From Hyphomicrobiales bacterium (GTDB lineage Bacteria; Pseudomonadota; Alphaproteobacteria; Rhizobiales; Rhizobiaceae), in assembly GCA_900472625.1 (NCBI GenBank), contig UCIT01000008.1:62001-126000 (forward strand): a DNA stretch of 64,000 bases. The letters run 5' to 3'. Under the pieces are notes generated by a model. That model had not been told where the DNA came from and searched no databases. It worked only from the letters and a program-made list of their open reading frames with translations. Each line of letters opens with the position of its first letter. The first letter of the stretch is position 1. The translations under genes and the position numbers were made by a program. Below, in pieces: positions 53,827 through 62,942 of this stretch.

Positions 53827-54297
53827 ATGAGAAACGACCTTGATTTTGCACCACTCTATCGCTCCAGCGTCGGCTTCGACCGCGTATTCAATCTGCTGAA
53901 CAACGCGCAGCGCCTGCAGGCGATGGATACCTGGCCACCTTATGACATCGTCAAGACGAGTGACGACGACTACCGCATCGAAATGGCGGTCGCGGGTTTC
54001 GGGGATGCCGATCTCGACATCATGCAGGAGCGAAACGTTCTTGTCGTCAAGGGCAGCAAGGCTGAAGCAAAAGATGGCGAATATCTGCACCGCGGTATTG
54101 CCGGCCGATCATTCGAACGCCGCTTCGAGCTGGCCGACCACGTGAAGGTGGAAGATGCCTCTCTGGTCAACGGTCTCCTGCGCATCGTGTTGAAGCGCGA
54201 GATCCCTGAGGCCATGAAGCCGCGCAAGATCGCGATCGGAACGGCTGTCGAGCAGTCCGCGCCGCGGCAGATAGAGGCAGAGCGTCAGGTCGCGTAA
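53827..54297 (+). CDS. Small heat-shock protein, Hsp20/IbpA class A
   Basis: The 156-residue chaperone has a short N-terminal arm starting RNDLDFAPLYRSSVGFDR, the alpha-crystallin domain (about 38-130) and the family end LRIVLKREIPEAMKPRKI. It holds unfolding proteins during heat stress. ATG 53827 sits just after the ROSE element, as in Bradyrhizobium and Rhizobium hsp genes. It is followed by a tiny basic frame and a strong terminator. Confidence 0.94.
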   Translation: MRNDLDFAPLYRSSVGFDRVFNLLNNAQRLQAMDTWPPYDIVKTSDDDYRIEMAVAGFGDADLDIMQERNVLVVKGSKAEAKDGEYLHRGIAGRSFERRFELADHVKVEDASLVNGLLRIVLKREIPEAMKPRKIAIGTAVEQSAPRQIEAERQVA

Positions 54298-54307
54298 GGC
54301 ATCTGTC

Positions 54308-54400
54308 ATGAAGAAACGGCTTGTGAAAAACTTCGTCGTGGTAATCAGAAAGCGCCGCGGCCGGAAATCTAAGCGTGCTGAAGGCACACTCATCGCCTAG
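54308..54400 (+). CDS. Candidate 30-residue basic peptide
   Basis: Between the hsp20 stop and its terminator lies a short frame starting MKKRLVKNFVVVIRKRRG and ending EGTLIA. It has about ten Lys/Arg in 30 residues with a short hydrophobic patch. No ribosome site is evident, but the ATG is only ten bases from the hsp20 stop, so reinitiation is possible. It resembles no family I know. Confidence 0.35.
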   Translation: MKKRLVKNFVVVIRKRRGRKSKRAEGTLIA

Positions 54401-54452
54401 GCATTCGAAAGACTGAAGTCGCAGCCATCTCTGATTGCCAAGACATGATCGG

Positions 54453-54484
54453 AAGCGAGGAGCGCACTCCGCGCTCCTCGCTTT
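54453..54484 (+). terminator. Rho-independent terminator after hsp20
   Basis: GCGAGGAGCGC and GCGCTCCTCGC form a perfect 11-bp stem around ACTCC, flanked by AA and TTT. Confidence 0.85.
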
Positions 54485-54869
54485 CACCCAAAGACATTCG
54501 GGCAAAGAAGGGAGCAGACAATGGAACCCGGTATTTTCGATAAATCCGACAATATTCTCCGGGGCTTGGTATCCCAACCGAGGTCGGTTCGGTCTTGCAC
54601 GTCTACCAGATTCTCATGGAATGCCGAAATCACCATGATGCGGCGCGCGAGCTGGCGCTGAAGGCCTGTCGGGCGGCCCTGAAAGGGATGTCGACGCGCG
54701 GACGGCTCGGGCAGTCTTCGTCGCTTTTGCTGAAAGGCATGATCTGTTGGCGCCTCAAACCGGCAGGCTTTTTGACGAGCGCAGCAGCCGAAACAACGAC
54801 CCGCATATTCGGTCAATGAGCCAGCGCCGACATAAATCAGGCGGCTGTCGAATTGAGGCTGACCCATCG
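54485..54869. other. Stretch between hsp20 and the GGDEF-EAL gene
   Basis: Overlapping plus-strand frames occur at 54522-54660 (MEPGIFDKSDNILRG) and 54595-54819 (TTG start, LMECRNHHDAARELALKACR). They may be two parts of one small frameshifted gene, but no family was recognised. Confidence 0.35.
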
Positions 54870-56678
54870 TCAAGCTCTGAGCGGAAGGCTTTCAATCTCC
54901 GCATGCTGCCCGTGGCGGGCAAGGAGGGATGTTGCAGCATCTCGATCCACTGCTTTGGAGAACAAGTACCCCTGCCCAAGCCTGCAGCCGAACGACAAGA
55001 GCTGATCAAGCTGCGCGTCGGTTTCGATGCCTTCGGCCACGACACGTAGCCCCAGCTTGTTGGCAATGCTGAGTACTCCTTCGACAATTATGACAGCGCC
55101 ATCACCTGGAACCAGCCTTTCGACGAAGGACTTGTCGATCTTGATAATATCGACCGGAACCGTCAGAAGATGGGTAAGCGAGGCGAATCCGGTCCCGAAG
55201 TCGTCCAGTGCGACACGCATTCCACGGTTACGGAGCGACTGAATCTCGTCTGCAACCACGTGATCGCGCTGGCCGAGATAAACAGACTCCGTCACCTCAA
55301 GGATAACGTGTTTCAGCGGCACGCCAGCATCCGCAAACACCGCACAAAGCCGCTCCTGCAGATGGCCGGTATGAAAGTCCGCAGCCGAAAGATTAATGCC
55401 GACATGCTGGAGAGGCAGTCCGCTGTCGAGCCAGGCACGCATATCACTGGCGACACGCAAGAGCATGCATTGCGTCAGCTCGGCAGCGACATGGGCGTCT
55501 TTTGTCGCCTCGTGAAAGTTGGCAGCGGCGATGATTTCCCCTGACGGCATTGTCATGCGGCACAGTGCCTCGAAGCCTACTACCTCGCCCGTTTCAAGCT
55601 GGACTATGGGCTGGTAGTACGCGTGTATCCGGTTTTCGGCGAGCGCAAGGCTGACATCGCGTATAGCCCGGAAACGCCTCGTGAACGCGGTGCCAAGCCC
55701 CGCACTGTATTCGATGAAATGACCCCGACTGCGTTCCTTCGCGTGGTATAAGGCGACATCGGCGCACTGGCGCACCTGATCGAGGGTTTCCCCAGGGCCT
55801 GCGAGACACCCACCTAGCGTCGCGCCGGGAACGATGACATGGCCACAGCAATCGGCATTCTCCTTGATGGCCTCAAGGATCCTTGCTGCCAGCATTGACA
55901 ACGAGGAGTCCGAATTTTTCTCAACAACGATTGCGAATTCGTCGCCACCGATCCGGAATGCTCGCTCCCCGCCGGCCACCGAGGCTATTCTTTTCGCCAC
56001 GACTTGGATGAGTTCGTCGCCCGCACCATGCCCGAACGTGTCGTTAACAGTTTTCAGATTGTCGAGATCGGCGAGGAGAACTCCCCAGCCGCCCTCCTCG
56101 TGCTCGGCTTGCTCCGACAGAAACGCACTGAACTTGGCCCGGTTTGGCAGGCCGGTTAGGGCGTCGATGTACGTCAAGCGCTTGCGCTCGCTCACGCGCT
56201 CCTCGCGCTCAATGGCGATGGCGCAAAGGCGAATACAGGCATCAACGATGCGCCGTTCAAGGTCGCTTGGCCCTCTGGACTGACGGAAATAAAACGAAAA
56301 GGTTGCGAGAACTCTTTCGCCACTGCAGATCGGCGTGGACCAGCAGGCCTTGAATCCGAGCGGCAAGGCCAAATGCATAAAGTTTGCCCAGCGGGGATCG
56401 TTCTCGATATCTGTGACGGTGGCAGCTTCTGCTCTGAATGCGGCGCCACAGGATCCGATCAGCGGACCGATGGCCAAATTTTCGAGTGCAGCGGAATAGA
56501 AATTCGGAAGTGACGGGCTCCCAAGCGGATGAAGATGTCCATCTTTAACCGACAAGACCGAACACACGACGTCCGGGACCAAAGCCTCCACCTCGAGGCA
56601 CAGCCGCACGATCGTTGAATGCAAAGCTTCGCCCCGGGCGATCATTTCCAGAATTACGTTCTGCAGTTCCAGAGTCAT
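54870..56678 (-). CDS. GAF-GGDEF-EAL cyclic-di-GMP enzyme
   Basis: The 602-residue protein has an N-terminal GAF domain (about 10-165), a GGDEF domain with intact RIGGDEFAIVV (about 170-330) and an EAL domain (about 345-595) with GFEALCRM, LEVTES, DDFGTGFASL, KIDKSF and VAEGIET. Both active sites look complete, so it may make or degrade cyclic-di-GMP depending on the GAF ligand. No membrane segment. It is followed on the same strand by none and preceded by a second GGDEF-EAL gene. Confidence 0.92.
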   Translation of the reverse strand: MTLELQNVILEMIARGEALHSTIVRLCLEVEALVPDVVCSVLSVKDGHLHPLGSPSLPNFYSAALENLAIGPLIGSCGAAFRAEAATVTDIENDPRWANFMHLALPLGFKACWSTPICSGERVLATFSFYFRQSRGPSDLERRIVDACIRLCAIAIEREERVSERKRLTYIDALTGLPNRAKFSAFLSEQAEHEEGGWGVLLADLDNLKTVNDTFGHGAGDELIQVVAKRIASVAGGERAFRIGGDEFAIVVEKNSDSSLSMLAARILEAIKENADCCGHVIVPGATLGGCLAGPGETLDQVRQCADVALYHAKERSRGHFIEYSAGLGTAFTRRFRAIRDVSLALAENRIHAYYQPIVQLETGEVVGFEALCRMTMPSGEIIAAANFHEATKDAHVAAELTQCMLLRVASDMRAWLDSGLPLQHVGINLSAADFHTGHLQERLCAVFADAGVPLKHVILEVTESVYLGQRDHVVADEIQSLRNRGMRVALDDFGTGFASLTHLLTVPVDIIKIDKSFVERLVPGDGAVIIVEGVLSIANKLGLRVVAEGIETDAQLDQLLSFGCRLGQGYLFSKAVDRDAATSLLARHGQHAEIESLPLRA

Positions 56679-57019
56679 GGCGAATGCATTCTTTCGGTGG
56701 TCAGGACTTCACCATCTCAACCATCCGGTCGAGTGGCCTACCGACGTAAAGGCTTATGAAGCCAAGCTTGTTCCCGAATGCTTGGTCCAACGTCTTCTCT
56801 CGACAAGCTTATGTTCGGTCACAGCATGGATCCTGGAACCTCAGCGTCTCAATAACTCCCTAATTCCGTTGGGAGGACCTGTATCAATCTCCTTCGATTT
56901 TCCTCGGGATCCCCTAGCGCAAACGAACTCACTTGATGTCCAATCACGTGCTTGCTGTTGGAATGCTTCCGACCGGTAGCCGAACAATCGAGAATAGCGG
57001 TAAAACCGCATCTGGTAGC
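56679..57019. other. Gap between the two cyclic-di-GMP genes
   Basis: No gene-like frame is seen on either strand. It presumably contains the promoter of the GAF-GGDEF-EAL gene, but no clear hexamers were found. Confidence 0.4.
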
Positions 57020-58777
57020 TTAAACTTCATCCGACCCTCGGCTCTCCATCCCTGCCAAGCTGGTTGCAAAAACGTCCGCATCGGTGGGGCGGCCGAAAAG
57101 GTAGCCTTGGCCAACCTGACAACCCATTTCGCCAAGCATGACACGCTGGGCCTCAGTCTCCACGCCCTCCGCGACCACCGTCAGGCCAAGAGCGCGTCCG
57201 AGGTCGATGATTGCGCGGACGATCACCTTTCTGGAGGGCCTTGTTGAGAATTCGCTGACAAAGGTGCGATCGATCTTGATCTCAGTAACGGGAAACGTTT
57301 CGAGCGAGCGCAGGTTCGAATAGCCCGTGCCGAAGTCATCGACGGAAAGTCCGACGCCGATCTGCCGCAGCCGTTCGAATGCGTCCATCACACCAGGCGT
57401 TTCGCTGAGGAACATGCCTTCGGTGATCTCAAGCGTCAGCCATGTCGGGTGCGCGTTGGTTCGACTAAGGACGCCGTGGAGCATTTCTGCCATGTCGTGC
57501 TGCAGGAACTCCCCCGCCGACACGTTCACGGAGAAGCGCAGTGCCTTGTCACGGTGCGCGTTGACCCGCCGGGCGAATGTCGCGACGGTGGTCAGGGCTC
57601 GTTCGGTCAGATCAAGCAGCAGACCTGAGCGCTCGGCGGTTTCAATAAAGCTGCCGGGGAGTTGGCTGCCGAACAGCGGATGGTTCCAGCGGATCAAAGC
57701 TTCCGCGCCTAGCCACTCACCGGTGAGTAAATCTACCTGAGGCTGGAAGTGATAAACAAACTCGTCGCTCGCGACCGCGGACTTTAACTCGCGTGTCATT
57801 CGCAAACGTCGGCGGGCTTGCTCATGGTCCGAGCCTCGAAACCGGCGCGGACCACCCAAAGGATCGGATTTGGCCGCCCTCAGGGCTGTGCCGGCATTGC
57901 GGATCAGCGAGATAGCGCCGCCCGTAAGCTTGTCTATCGCATAACCGATGGCGAACCGCAGCGCGACGTTGGCACCCGCCACGATGAAGTCCGCTGCCAG
58001 CGAGGCGGTGACCGCGCTCACGATCGCTTCAGCACAAGATTCTTCTGTGAGCTCAAAAGCGAGTGCGAACTCGTTCGCGCCCATCCGGGCAACCAACGCA
58101 GCGCCCACGTCGCGCAGCCGTCGCCCGGTTTCACACAGCAGTGCATCGCCAACTTCAAAACCGTATCCGGTGTTGAGATCGTGGAATTCGATCACATCCA
58201 GCTTCAAAACCAGCAGTGTCGCGTCAGTATGCATTCCGAAGTGTTCTTCGGCAGCCAAGAGAAACGACTGACGGTTCAGGCAACCTGTGGTCCCGTCCAG
58301 GTTTGCGACGAGATCCAGTGCAGTATGCGCCTGGCGGATCGCGGAGACGTCACGCAATATGCCGACGTAAAATAGCTCTTCACCCACCCAGGCAGGCCTG
58401 AGGCTGAGACTGTTCCAAAACGCCGAGCCGTCCTTCCGATAGTTGCGCAGCGTTGCGTCCACAGGCTCTGCCGCTTCGATCGCCGAGCGAATGAGGGCGA
58501 TCGTTTGCTGGTCGCGCTCGCTGCCCTGCAGGTAGCGGCAATCCTTTCCGATGACCTCATTGCGAGAGTAGCCCGTGAGTTGTTCGAAGGCCTCGTTTAC
58601 ATAGAGCAAAGGCGAGTTGGCCCCTAAGCGCTGTGCGATCGCGATCCCGTCGGTCATTTCCTCGACCAGCGTCGCAAGGATCGGCCTGACCGCATCCGAG
58701 CTGAGAAGCCCATCACCGACCATTCTGGGCACGTGCTTTATGGGGGCCGACTGCGTGAACTTGTCAAATTCTTCCAT
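57020..58777 (-). CDS. LOV-GGDEF-EAL protein: putative blue-light-controlled cyclic-di-GMP phosphodiesterase
   Basis: The 585-residue protein begins with a LOV-type PAS domain (about 30-145): NEAFEQLTGY, the photoadduct Cys80 in GKDCRYLQG, and NYRKDGSAFWN. The conserved glutamine of the last strand (FVGVQ in typical LOVs) is Leu141 in YVGIL. A GGDEF domain with the degenerate site MGANEF follows, so cyclase activity is unlikely. The EAL domain is complete: GAEALIRW, LEITEG, DDFGTGYSNL, KIDRTF and VAEGVET. It should hydrolyse cyclic-di-GMP under light control. ATG 58777 is preferred over a TTG nine codons earlier. Confidence 0.88.
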   Translation of the reverse strand: MEEFDKFTQSAPIKHVPRMVGDGLLSSDAVRPILATLVEEMTDGIAIAQRLGANSPLLYVNEAFEQLTGYSRNEVIGKDCRYLQGSERDQQTIALIRSAIEAAEPVDATLRNYRKDGSAFWNSLSLRPAWVGEELFYVGILRDVSAIRQAHTALDLVANLDGTTGCLNRQSFLLAAEEHFGMHTDATLLVLKLDVIEFHDLNTGYGFEVGDALLCETGRRLRDVGAALVARMGANEFALAFELTEESCAEAIVSAVTASLAADFIVAGANVALRFAIGYAIDKLTGGAISLIRNAGTALRAAKSDPLGGPRRFRGSDHEQARRRLRMTRELKSAVASDEFVYHFQPQVDLLTGEWLGAEALIRWNHPLFGSQLPGSFIETAERSGLLLDLTERALTTVATFARRVNAHRDKALRFSVNVSAGEFLQHDMAEMLHGVLSRTNAHPTWLTLEITEGMFLSETPGVMDAFERLRQIGVGLSVDDFGTGYSNLRSLETFPVTEIKIDRTFVSEFSTRPSRKVIVRAIIDLGRALGLTVVAEGVETEAQRVMLGEMGCQVGQGYLFGRPTDADVFATSLAGMESRGSDEV

Positions 58778-58842
58778 GCCGGAACCATGGACCTCGACCC
58801 ACAACGCGGCAACCCGCCGCCAAGGCAGTTCCAGGACAACCG

Positions 58843-59829
58843 TCAGCCGTTTTCGGCCAAACTGACCCTTGCTCCGTCTCCAGACGTCTGGAAGCGATCA
58901 CGATAGTCGGACGGCGTCACTCCGACATGCGAAACGAAGGCACGGCGCATTGCGCGTGCCGATCCAAACCCACTTCTCTCTGCGATCGATGCGAGCGAGA
59001 GACGGCTTCCTTCCAAGAGGAAGCGCGCAACGTCGATGCGCGTCAGCTCGACGTAGTCGGACGGCGATATACCGACCTCTTGCGAAAAAACACGTGTGAA
59101 ATTTCGCGCGCTCATTGCGGCGATCTTCGCCAGAGCGGTGACAGCAAGGTCTGCCGCGGGATGGTTCAGGACATATTGCTGGACGTTATGTAAGCGGCTG
59201 CAGTCGATCGCTTGCGCCGCCAGATGCACGCTGAACTGCGATTGGTCACCCGGTCGCTTCAGAAACACGACGAGCCGGCGAGCAACATAGAGTGCCGTCT
59301 CCCGGCCGAGGTCCTCCTCGACGAGGGAAAGGCCGAGATCGATCAACGCGCTGGATCCGGCCGAGGTGATCATTGCGCCATCACGGATAAAAAGCCTGTC
59401 ACTTTCCACCAGAGCCTCGGGAAAGCGCTCTGCGAGCAGGGATGCGAACTGCCAGTGCGTGGTGACGCGCCGGCCCTTGAGCAGCCCGGCGTCGCCGAGC
59501 ACGAATGCCCCCGTGCAGACGGACCCGTAGCGCCGAGCTTGGGCGGCGACAGTCACCAACCAGTCGAGAACCTGCTCGCCTGAGCGGTGCGGTACTCCTA
59601 CGCTCCCCGCCACAAGCAGGGTATCGGGGGCAATTGTATAAGCATCGAAAGCGTAATCGGGTAGGACTGTGAGCCCCGATGCACAGCGGATCGCGCCGTC
59701 GCGTTCCGCCACGATCGCAGCCTCGTAAAATGCCTTGCCGACACGAGCGTTCGCCTCAGCGAACACGTCCATGAGCCCGGCAATTTCCAGAGAATGCACG
59801 TCCTTTGGCACGAAGATGACGATCCGCAT
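58843..59829 (-). CDS. GlxA-type AraC-family regulator with DJ-1/PfpI domain
   Basis: The 328-residue protein joins an N-terminal DJ-1/PfpI-like domain (about 1-175, with Cys in GSVCTGAFVLGDAGLL) to a C-terminal AraC double helix-turn-helix (about 225-312, ARNFTRVFSQEVGISPSDY). Such GlxA-family regulators control diverse catabolic genes and the amidotransferase-like domain senses a small ligand. No obvious target is adjacent. Length is normal. Confidence 0.9.
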   Translation of the reverse strand: MRIVIFVPKDVHSLEIAGLMDVFAEANARVGKAFYEAAIVAERDGAIRCASGLTVLPDYAFDAYTIAPDTLLVAGSVGVPHRSGEQVLDWLVTVAAQARRYGSVCTGAFVLGDAGLLKGRRVTTHWQFASLLAERFPEALVESDRLFIRDGAMITSAGSSALIDLGLSLVEEDLGRETALYVARRLVVFLKRPGDQSQFSVHLAAQAIDCSRLHNVQQYVLNHPAADLAVTALAKIAAMSARNFTRVFSQEVGISPSDYVELTRIDVARFLLEGSRLSLASIAERSGFGSARAMRRAFVSHVGVTPSDYRDRFQTSGDGARVSLAENG

Positions 59830-60205
59830 GAGGATATCTCTCTTTGCACAAGGAACTCAAAGCTCTTCACGGGGATTTACGCGCCGACACCGGTCCATGC
59901 CCGTCGACGGTCTCACAGCGCCGCCGGGCTGTCAAAGTCAAAGAAACGATCCGGCGGCTTGTGAAAGCCGCTTGAGGGATCTTCGAAGGGCCAACGTCAA
60001 AGCTCTTAGAAGGAGGCGGAGCGTCAAACTGCTAGGCCTAAGCCAATTGAAAACTCGAATATCGGCAGAAACTTCGCCCGCAATGCACTCGGTGGACTAG
60101 TGATAATCTGCATCGCTTAGCATTCCCAGGTATGCGAGCGATCGTTCGACCTCCTCTGCCGAAGCTTTATGGCGAGGCAGTCGAAGACCACCTCGCCGAG
60201 ACTTT
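59830..60205. other. Stretch between the GlxA-type and htpG genes
   Basis: No supported gene. A minus-strand frame ends at 60097 with ASAEEVERSLAYLGMLSDAD, which reads like a real C-terminus of a small protein, but its only open continuation upstream is antisense-like within htpG and looks random. It could be the scrap of a lost small gene. Confidence 0.35.
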
Positions 60206-62098
60206 TTATTTGCCGTTTCTGGTCGCAAGCGCAAACAGCTTGGCCTGCCGGTCGGCAAACGCGCGCGGGTTCGCTGGCTTGTCCCCATCAAGAATGCGTG
60301 CTTCATCAAGCAAAAGCCACGCCGCGTCCTCGCGGAATGCGACATCGTTAATCGATGCGATGCTCTGAACACGCTCGCTTTGCGCATTGATCTCGAGGAT
60401 CGGCTTCGATGCTGCCTGTAAACGCCCGGCCCCTTGGAGGAGCTTCTCGAGTTGTCGATCAGGGCCATGTTCCGATGCGACAAGGCAGACGGCGCTTTCG
60501 GTCAACCGATCGGAAACACGCACATCAGCGACCTCTTCACCGAGGGCATTTCGCGCGAAATCGATGAACGCCCCGACTTCGGGAGAAGCGTGCCGGTCAC
60601 CCTCATCGGTGCCGCCCTCGCCGGTCACAGCGTTCAGATCGGCAAGGCCCTGGGTAACCGATTTAAAAGGCTTGCCTTCGAAATCTCGGACGTTCGTCGG
60701 CCAAAAATTGTCTACGCCATCTGTAAGGAGAAAGACTTCGATCCCTTTGGCTCGAAAACCTTCGAGTTGCGGCGACGATTTCAGTTGGTCCAGACTGGAG
60801 CCGCTGATGTAATAGATTGCCAACTGGCCCTCTTTCATCGAGGCCAGGTAGTCGGCAAGGCTGCGGGTTGTTTCACCAGATACAGTGCTGCGGAAGCGGG
60901 CCAGCTTCAGCAACTGCGAGCGCCGCTCGAAGTCCTCATAAATTCCTTCCTTGAGGATAGCGCCAAACTGGTCCCAGAATTTTGAATACGTCTCGGGCTC
61001 ACCTTCGGCCATCTTCTCAAGCGCGGTGAGAATCCGGCTGGTTACGCCTTTCTTGATGGCGCCCAGCACCGCGCTTTCCTGGATCATCTCGCGGGAAATG
61101 TTAAGCGGCAGATCCGAGGTGTCGACGATCCCGCGCACGAACCGCAGATAGCGCGGCAGCAACTCGGCTTCGTCGGTGATGAAGACGCGCTTCACGTAGA
61201 GCTTCATGCGACCTTGGCGATCCGGATCGAACAAGTCGAAAGGTTGCGAACCGGGGATAAAGGCAAGCGTTGTATATTCGTGGCGGCCCTCAGCGCGGAA
61301 ATGCACGTTAGCCAGCGGCTCATCGTACTGGCCCGAGACACTACGATAGAAATCGTCATAGTCCTGCTTGGATATGTCGCTCTTCTGCTTGAGCCAGAGC
61401 GCTGCACCATCGGAGACTTGCGACGCCTCGGCGCCGTCTTTCTCAGTAAGGCTGATGGGAACAGGCACATGGCCGGACTGATCGCGAATGATCTTCTCGA
61501 CCGCCCATTTGCCGGTGTATTTCTTTGCATCCTGCATGAGATGCAGCACGACACGCGTACCCCTCGCTGGCGCCTCGCCAAGATCGACCGCGACAATGTC
61601 ATAACTTCCCTTGCCGTCGGAGGACCATTTCCAGGCTTGGTCCTGACCAGCACGGCGAGAAATCACGTCGACCCGTTCGGCGACCATGAACGAGGAATAG
61701 AAGCCGACGCCGAATTGGCCGATCAGCTCCGCTTTCTCCCCAGATTTGGCCGCCTCAAGCCGCTCCATGAACGCCTTTGTCCCCGAGCGCGCGATCGTGC
61801 CAAGCGCGTCAATCATCTCGTCGCGGCTCATGCCGATGCCGTTGTCCTCGATGACGAGCGTCAACGCCTCTTCATTGAGCGTCACGAGAATCGCCGGCTG
61901 GGTTCCATCGGACGAGAGCTCCGGCTTGGAAATAGACTCGTACCGCAGCTTTTCGCAGGCATCCGCCGCGTTCGAGATCAATTCCCGGAGGAACACGTCT
62001 TTGTCCGAGTAAACCGAATGCACCATCATATGCAGTAGCCGGCTGACATCGGCTTCAAATACGTGTTGCTCAGGCTGTCGCTCTTGTACTGTCGTCAT
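60206..62098 (-). CDS. htpG: Hsp90-family chaperone HtpG
   Basis: The 630-residue protein has the GHKL ATPase N-domain (RELISNAADACEKLRYE, VIEDNGIGMSRDEMIDALG, GQFGVGFYSSFMVA), a middle domain with FVRGIVDTSDLPLNISREM and a C-terminal dimerisation domain. It folds client proteins in the cytoplasm. ATG 62098 follows GGAGG by five bases; longer starts lack this. A good heat-shock promoter lies just upstream. Confidence 0.96.
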   Translation of the reverse strand: MTTVQERQPEQHVFEADVSRLLHMMVHSVYSDKDVFLRELISNAADACEKLRYESISKPELSSDGTQPAILVTLNEEALTLVIEDNGIGMSRDEMIDALGTIARSGTKAFMERLEAAKSGEKAELIGQFGVGFYSSFMVAERVDVISRRAGQDQAWKWSSDGKGSYDIVAVDLGEAPARGTRVVLHLMQDAKKYTGKWAVEKIIRDQSGHVPVPISLTEKDGAEASQVSDGAALWLKQKSDISKQDYDDFYRSVSGQYDEPLANVHFRAEGRHEYTTLAFIPGSQPFDLFDPDRQGRMKLYVKRVFITDEAELLPRYLRFVRGIVDTSDLPLNISREMIQESAVLGAIKKGVTSRILTALEKMAEGEPETYSKFWDQFGAILKEGIYEDFERRSQLLKLARFRSTVSGETTRSLADYLASMKEGQLAIYYISGSSLDQLKSSPQLEGFRAKGIEVFLLTDGVDNFWPTNVRDFEGKPFKSVTQGLADLNAVTGEGGTDEGDRHASPEVGAFIDFARNALGEEVADVRVSDRLTESAVCLVASEHGPDRQLEKLLQGAGRLQAASKPILEINAQSERVQSIASINDVAFREDAAWLLLDEARILDGDKPANPRAFADRQAKLFALATRNGK

Positions 62099-62130
62099 CG
62101 ATACCTCCATCCGTTCAGAGACCGCCGGTC

Positions 62131-62159
62131 AAATGGTTTTTCTAGGATAAGAATTCAAG
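62131..62159 (-). promoter_or_regulatory. RpoH-type heat-shock promoter of htpG
   Basis: On the minus strand CTTGAA (62154-62159) and CCATTT (62131-62136) are separated by 17 bases, close to the alphaproteobacterial sigma-32 pattern CTTG-N17-CYTAT/CCAT. The -10 lies about 33 bases before the htpG start. Confidence 0.6.
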
Positions 62160-62425
62160 CGCCACCTGCCTTTTGGCAGGGAACGGTCCGGATCCTCGCT
62201 CTGCAGAAGACGATTTGGCAAGCGAATGAACTATCCCAAGGCCTTGAAAAGATATGAACCGTGACCAGTTGACCGGTACATAGTAAGTCGTGGAAATGAC
62301 GATCAAATTCTGCCTGTCACACCCCGTAAATATTTGGACACGATTTCCGACTTAACAAGTGGGCGCACGCTGGTAGTCAGGATATAACCGGAGCAGTAGA
62401 AGCCTGCCGGGGGGCCGGGACGCGG
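62160..62425. other. Gap between htpG and the HxlR gene
   Basis: A small hairpin CCTGCCTTTTGGCAGG occurs near 62166-62181. No coding frame with support was seen. Confidence 0.4.
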
Positions 62426-62848
62426 TCAGTCCCGTGTGCTGTCGTAATTGTCCTGCGCACGCTCGAGCTCTGGCCCGTAGGTCATGGACCATTGATATAA
62501 CGCCTCGAATGGTTGCCGAAGCGACTGGCCGAGCGGGGTGATGGTGTATTCGACACCGACCGGCGTCGTCGTGGCCAGCACGTCACGGCGAATGAGACCG
62601 TTGCGCTCGAGACGCTTCAGCGCGTCGGCGAGTGCCTTGTGCGTGATTCCTTCCAGGCGGCGCATGATCTCGTTGAAGCGCGACGGCCGGGTGCACAGGA
62701 CGGTCAGGATCAGAACCGACCATTTGTTGGCAATCTGCTCAAGCACCGGGCGCGCCTTCTGCACGTCCAGCAACGCTTCGACCGAAACGGCCTTGGGACG
62801 ACGCGGCAGGCTGACTTTGACGTTCAGGTCGTCGATTACGGCGGACAT
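62426..62848 (-). CDS. HxlR-family transcriptional regulator
   Basis: The 140-residue winged-helix protein has the HxlR pattern IANKWSVLILTVLCTRPSRFNEIMRRLEG (positions about 38-66) and YTITPLGQSL. It lacks the Cys near residue 10-15 used by redox-sensing members, so it probably responds to another cue. GGAG precedes the ATG. It is divergent from the SDR gene and is likely its repressor. Confidence 0.9.
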   Translation of the reverse strand: MSAVIDDLNVKVSLPRRPKAVSVEALLDVQKARPVLEQIANKWSVLILTVLCTRPSRFNEIMRRLEGITHKALADALKRLERNGLIRRDVLATTTPVGVEYTITPLGQSLRQPFEALYQWSMTYGPELERAQDNYDSTRD

Positions 62849-62903
62849 AGGTATACTCCTCGATATCTGCTTTACTTGTAGTGCGTAATTGATCGTAGGT
62901 ATA
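62848..62903. promoter_or_regulatory. Repeated TAGGTATA boxes in the HxlR / SDR divergent promoter
   Basis: TAGGTATA occurs at 62848-62855 and 62896-62903, 48 bases apart in the 94-bp gap. These are candidate half-operators for the HxlR protein, with one at each start. Confidence 0.4.
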
Positions 62904-62942
62904 GAGTATATATCTTTGCTTCATCACGTTGATGGAGTTCAC

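Noticed and set aside
60097..60483. Minus-strand frame overlapping the htpG 3' end
   Set aside because: Most of it is a shadow of htpG; only its last 30 residues look protein-like, which is too little to call a gene.
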